From positions 1 to 7,944 of the forward strand of contig JAGVEE010000113.1 in the NCBI GenBank assembly GCA_020058405.1: DNA of 7,944 nt, in the 5' to 3' direction. The translations under genes were made by a program, and so were the position numbers. Of the stretch, positions 5,577 through 7,944 are shown one piece after another. Position 1 is the first letter of the stretch. Each line of letters opens with the position of its first letter. This stretch comes from Sphingobacteriales bacterium (lineage in GTDB: Bacteria > Bacteroidota > Bacteroidia > Sphingobacteriales > Sphingobacteriaceae). The notes under the pieces were generated by a model. That model was not told where the DNA came from and searched no databases. It worked only from the letters and a program-made list of their open reading frames with translations.

Positions 5577-6454
5577 TACTCTGCTGCTCTTTCAAAAACT
5601 AAATTATCTTTTTCAAATTTTATTAATTGATGAGGGAATGTTTGTTCAAAGTAATACACATTGCTTTTTGCATCATCAAGTTTAACTAATACCTTGTAAA
5701 CATTAGTATTTGCTATGCTCTCCGCATTCATACTTACATTGGCATTGTACAATTTAAATGTTCCAATTCCATCTATCAATTGAGATTCTAATACATCTAC
5801 TGCAAATTTAGTAGAGTCGTTAAAATTTAATGCTCTTAAACAAATTGGCAATTGATCTTCTAACAATGCATCTTTCGGAAACACTTTATCGCCAATTCCT
5901 TGCTTATCTAAGTACGAATCGTATTTAAGGGTTATTACACTTTTATTGTTGAAAAAAGATTTATGAGTAATGCCCCATGCATGTGCAGTGGTACTTGTCA
6001 TTTTATGCAAAACCAATGGGTTCATGCAAAGGGTAGCCAATTGTGCTACATATGTCGTATCTGAAGTATTATTGTATTTTTCGATGGCAGTGTTTAACAC
6101 CTTATATAAATCTGGACGTGCAGTGCTTTTTGTTTGCACATTAAACTGATCGTTAAAGGTTTCTTTACGAGTAGCATACGTAAGGATGTAAATCTTATCA
6201 TTATACACCGCCTTGTAAGTATTCTTTTCGAGCTTCACACTGTCCCAATACGCATTATTTGCAAATTCTTTATTAAAATGTTGATGGATGGAATTAAAAT
6301 AAGTTTGTCTACTATCGAACTCCTTTTTAGTCTTGCTTTTAGCGAATTGTATAGAGAACCAAATGGCAAATAAAATAGCAATACCGCCAAATATCGCTGC
6401 AATTTTAACTGCATTATCAAGAATTCGCTTCGGTTTTTCGTGTCGGTCTGTCAT
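5576..6454 (-). CDS. Unrecognised single-pass membrane-anchored protein
   Basis: I do not recognise this 292-aa protein as a named family. It has a short charged N-terminus (MTDRHEKPKR), one strong hydrophobic segment at about 17-37, then a basic stretch (KSKTKK, 39-44) and a long soluble domain, probably outside the membrane. The last 100 residues (QLPICLRALNF at 201-211, then VYKVLVKLDDAKSNVYYFEQ at 252-271, and PHQLIKFE at 274-281) show the strand pattern of DUF3108-like beta-rich proteins. In those, 'yKv' and 'PhrLvkfE' blocks follow an 'L..lLR.L' strand. That match is by eye and weak. Two cysteines (143, 205) are present. The gene overlaps the binding-protein gene by one base (TAATG), so the two are coupled and may act together. 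A -7 element ends 5 nt before its ATG. Confidence 0.75.
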   Translation of the reverse strand: MTDRHEKPKRILDNAVKIAAIFGGIAILFAIWFSIQFAKSKTKKEFDSRQTYFNSIHQHFNKEFANNAYWDSVKLEKNTYKAVYNDKIYILTYATRKETFNDQFNVQTKSTARPDLYKVLNTAIEKYNNTSDTTYVAQLATLCMNPLVLHKMTSTTAHAWGITHKSFFNNKSVITLKYDSYLDKQGIGDKVFPKDALLEDQLPICLRALNFNDSTKFAVDVLESQLIDGIGTFKLYNANVSMNAESIANTNVYKVLVKLDDAKSNVYYFEQTFPHQLIKFEKDNLVFERAAE

Positions 6455-6459
6455 GGGGG

Positions 6460-6467
6460 CAAATATA
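6460..6467 (-). promoter_or_regulatory. -7 promoter element abutting the start of the 292-aa gene
   Basis: The minus strand reads TATATTTG, an exact match to TAnnTTTG, followed by five C and then the ATG at 6454. With the usual spacing the transcript would start at or within a few bases of the start codon, so the mRNA may be leaderless. There is no clear TTG at -33; that zone is occupied by the 7-bp tandem repeat. A weaker alternative, TACCTTTC, lies at 6500-6507 and would give a leader that includes the repeat. Confidence 0.5.
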
Positions 6468-6471
6468 CAGA

Positions 6472-6499
6472 TGAATTGTGAATTGTGAGTTGTGAATTG
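6472..6499. repeat. Tandem 7-bp repeat, four units of TGAATTG
   Basis: Four heptamers stand end to end; the first, second and fourth are TGAATTG and the third is TGAGTTG. They lie between the copper ATPase gene and the 292-aa gene, immediately upstream of the -7 element at 6460-6467. No inverted partner is visible, so unlike the octamer arrays this one does not form a hairpin. The remainder of the 87-bp gap (6500-6541) shows no convincing terminator for the ATPase gene. Confidence 0.85.
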
Positions 6500-6541
6500 G
6501 AAAGGTATTTAGCTTAGTTCCATCAATCGGTTGAAAAAATA

Positions 6542-7944
6542 TTAAGACTTTAATTTTAATAGTAAACTATTACCTACTACACTTACACTGCTTAAGGCCA
6601 TGGCTGCTCCTGCAATCATTGGGTCTAAAAGGAATCCGTTTACAGGATACAAGATGCCTGCTGCAAGTGGAATGCCGATTACATTGTAAATAAAAGCCCA
6701 AAATAAATTTTGTTTTATGGTGCTTACCGTATTTTTTGAAAGCTTAATAGCCTGTACAATTTTTGTTAAATCATTAGTGATGATGGTCATTTTAGCTACA
6801 TCTATTGCAATATCACTTCCTTTACCCATGGCTATGCTCACATCTGCTTGTGCAAGTGCTGCACTGTCATTTATACCATCGCCTACCATGGCAACGACTT
6901 TATTTTGTGCTTGTAAAAATTTTATAAAATCAGATTTGTCTGCTGGTAAAACATTTGATTTATAATTATAAATACCTACTTGTGCAGCCACATGTTTAGC
7001 CGTTTGTTCATTATCGCCTGTAAGCATGTACACTTCAATTCCTTCTGCTTTTAAATTTCCAATAGCTGCTATAGAGCTTTGTTTAATTTTATCGCTGATA
7101 GATATTGCCGCTAAAATTTTTTCTGAATTACTAAAAAGCACTATCGAGTTGGTATGGTTTTTTGAGTTATCAATCCAATTAGTAACCTTAGTAGGTAGCT
7201 TGATGTTTAATTCATTCATCAATTTCAAATTACCCACATAGTATTTTATTGAATTATGTTTACCCACAATTCCTTTACCTGTAATTGAATCTACGTTCAT
7301 AGCAGGTATTAATGTGGAGGTAGTTTCTAAGTCTTTTACAATTGCATCTGCCAAGGGATGTTCAGATAATTTTTCGATACTGTATAAAATATTTTGCAGT
7401 TCGCTTGTTTGTTCTTCGAACCAAGTAAGTTCATCTAAATGAGGTTTACCTTCGGTAATGGTGCCCGTTTTATCGAGTACAATTGCATTCACTTTTTTGG
7501 CTAATTCTAAGCTTTCGGCATCTTTAATTAAAATTCCTTTTTCTGCTGCTTTACCTACGCCAACCATAATAGCTGTTGGGGTTGCCAAACCTAGCGCACA
7601 CGGGCATGCTATAACTAAAACAGTAACCATTGCTAGCAAGCCTTGTGTAAATCCATTTTCTCCACCCAATACAATCCATAGTAGTAAACTCAGTGCCGCA
7701 ATTCCCATTACAATTGGTACAAAAATTCCAGCAATTTTATCGACCAATTTTTGCACAGGTGCTTTACTTCCTTGTGCTTCTTCAACAAGTTTTATAATTT
7801 GAGAAAGTAAAGTGTCTTTAGCTTCTTTTTTAACTCTAAAATTGAAGCTGCCTTTCTGATTGATTGTACCGGCAAATACTACATCGTTTATGTTTTTCTC
7901 CACAGGAATAGGCTCTCCAGAAATCATACTTTCATCAACCGAAG
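6542..7944 (-). CDS. copA: CopA-type Cu+ P1B-ATPase, N-terminus outside the window
   Basis: This is the C-terminal part of a heavy-metal-transporting P-type ATPase that pumps Cu+ out of the cytoplasm. The reading frame is open to the window edge (SVDES precedes the Met at 7927), so the metal-binding domains, the first membrane helices and most of the actuator domain lie outside. Counting from that Met, the actuator loop is SGEP (3-6), the metal-site helix has CPC (108-110), the phosphorylation site is DKTGT (152-156), the P1B nucleotide-domain His-Pro is SEHP (188-191), and TGDN (303-306) and GDGIND (349-354) complete the P domain. The last two helices carry YN (414-415) and MxxSS (443-447), the signature of Cu+-selective P1B-1 pumps rather than Zn/Cd pumps. 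The 3' end is complete (TAA at 6542-6544). The loop reads SGE where most P-type ATPases have TGE, a conservative change also seen in Bacteroidota CopA. Confidence 0.95.
   Translation of the reverse strand, partial: SVDESMISGEPIPVEKNINDVVFAGTINQKGSFNFRVKKEAKDTLLSQIIKLVEEAQGSKAPVQKLVDKIAGIFVPIVMGIAALSLLLWIVLGGENGFTQGLLAMVTVLVIACPCALGLATPTAIMVGVGKAAEKGILIKDAESLELAKKVNAIVLDKTGTITEGKPHLDELTWFEEQTSELQNILYSIEKLSEHPLADAIVKDLETTSTLIPAMNVDSITGKGIVGKHNSIKYYVGNLKLMNELNIKLPTKVTNWIDNSKNHTNSIVLFSNSEKILAAISISDKIKQSSIAAIGNLKAEGIEVYMLTGDNEQTAKHVAAQVGIYNYKSNVLPADKSDFIKFLQAQNKVVAMVGDGINDSAALAQADVSIAMGKGSDIAIDVAKMTIITNDLTKIVQAIKLSKNTVSTIKQNLFWAFIYNVIGIPLAAGILYPVNGFLLDPMIAGAAMALSSVSVVGNSLLLKLKS

Noticed and set aside
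7458..7802. Plus-strand open frame of 114 codons opposite the copper ATPase gene
   Set aside because: It lies wholly antisense to conserved ATPase motifs, and its Ser/Pro/Ala-rich composition mirrors that coding strand.

Overview
The window looks like a chromosomal segment of a member of the Bacteroidota. Four things point there: AT-rich DNA, starts without a clear Shine-Dalgarno motif, -7 elements of the TAnnTTTG type (positions 4690-4697 and 6460-6467), and protein family variants typical of that phylum. These variants are a short single-domain AMP nucleosidase, a ClpP with a long N-terminus, and a copper ATPase reading SGEP where TGEP is usual. I cannot name a genus. Every gene I can support lies on the minus strand, so transcription runs from high to low coordinates.

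Layout in transcription order: (1) 7944-6542, the C-terminal two thirds of a CopA-type Cu+ P1B-ATPase, cut by the window edge. (2) 6454-5576, an unrecognised single-pass membrane-anchored protein that starts almost on top of a -7 element and is translationally coupled (TAATG) to (3) 5576-4785, a BtuF/TroA-type substrate-binding protein with no signal peptide. (4) 4644-4563, tRNA-Leu(UAG) with its own promoter and a strong intrinsic terminator. (5) 4502-3150, trigger factor. (6) 2952-2248 and 2245-1007, clpP and clpX, 2 nt apart. (7) 910-140, AMP nucleosidase. A further gene may start at position 18, but only six codons are visible.

Functionally, the left half is a protein-quality-control block. 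Trigger factor meets nascent chains at the ribosome, and ClpXP unfolds and degrades substrates. The same tig-clpP-clpX order is found in many bacteria, including E. coli. AMP nucleosidase, a purine-pool enzyme, follows clpX. The right half carries copper export and a putative metal or corrinoid binding protein.

The genes themselves are ordinary. The least ordinary signal is in the spacers. The gaps after tig, clpX and amn are each filled by a tandem array with an 8-bp period, and each gap has its own unit (CGCATTTA-like, CTAGCACA-like, TTAGCTAA). After tig and amn the array includes the stop codon itself. Two arrays fold back as long inverted repeats; one encloses the tig terminator and the other spans almost the whole clpX-amn gap, up to 5 nt before the amn start. 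A fourth spacer, upstream of the 292-aa gene, carries a 7-bp tandem repeat. These may be simple-sequence repeats shaped into 3'-end or inter-cistron structures, and they are the part most worth checking. I see no mobile element, CRISPR array, defence system or evident new multi-gene system.
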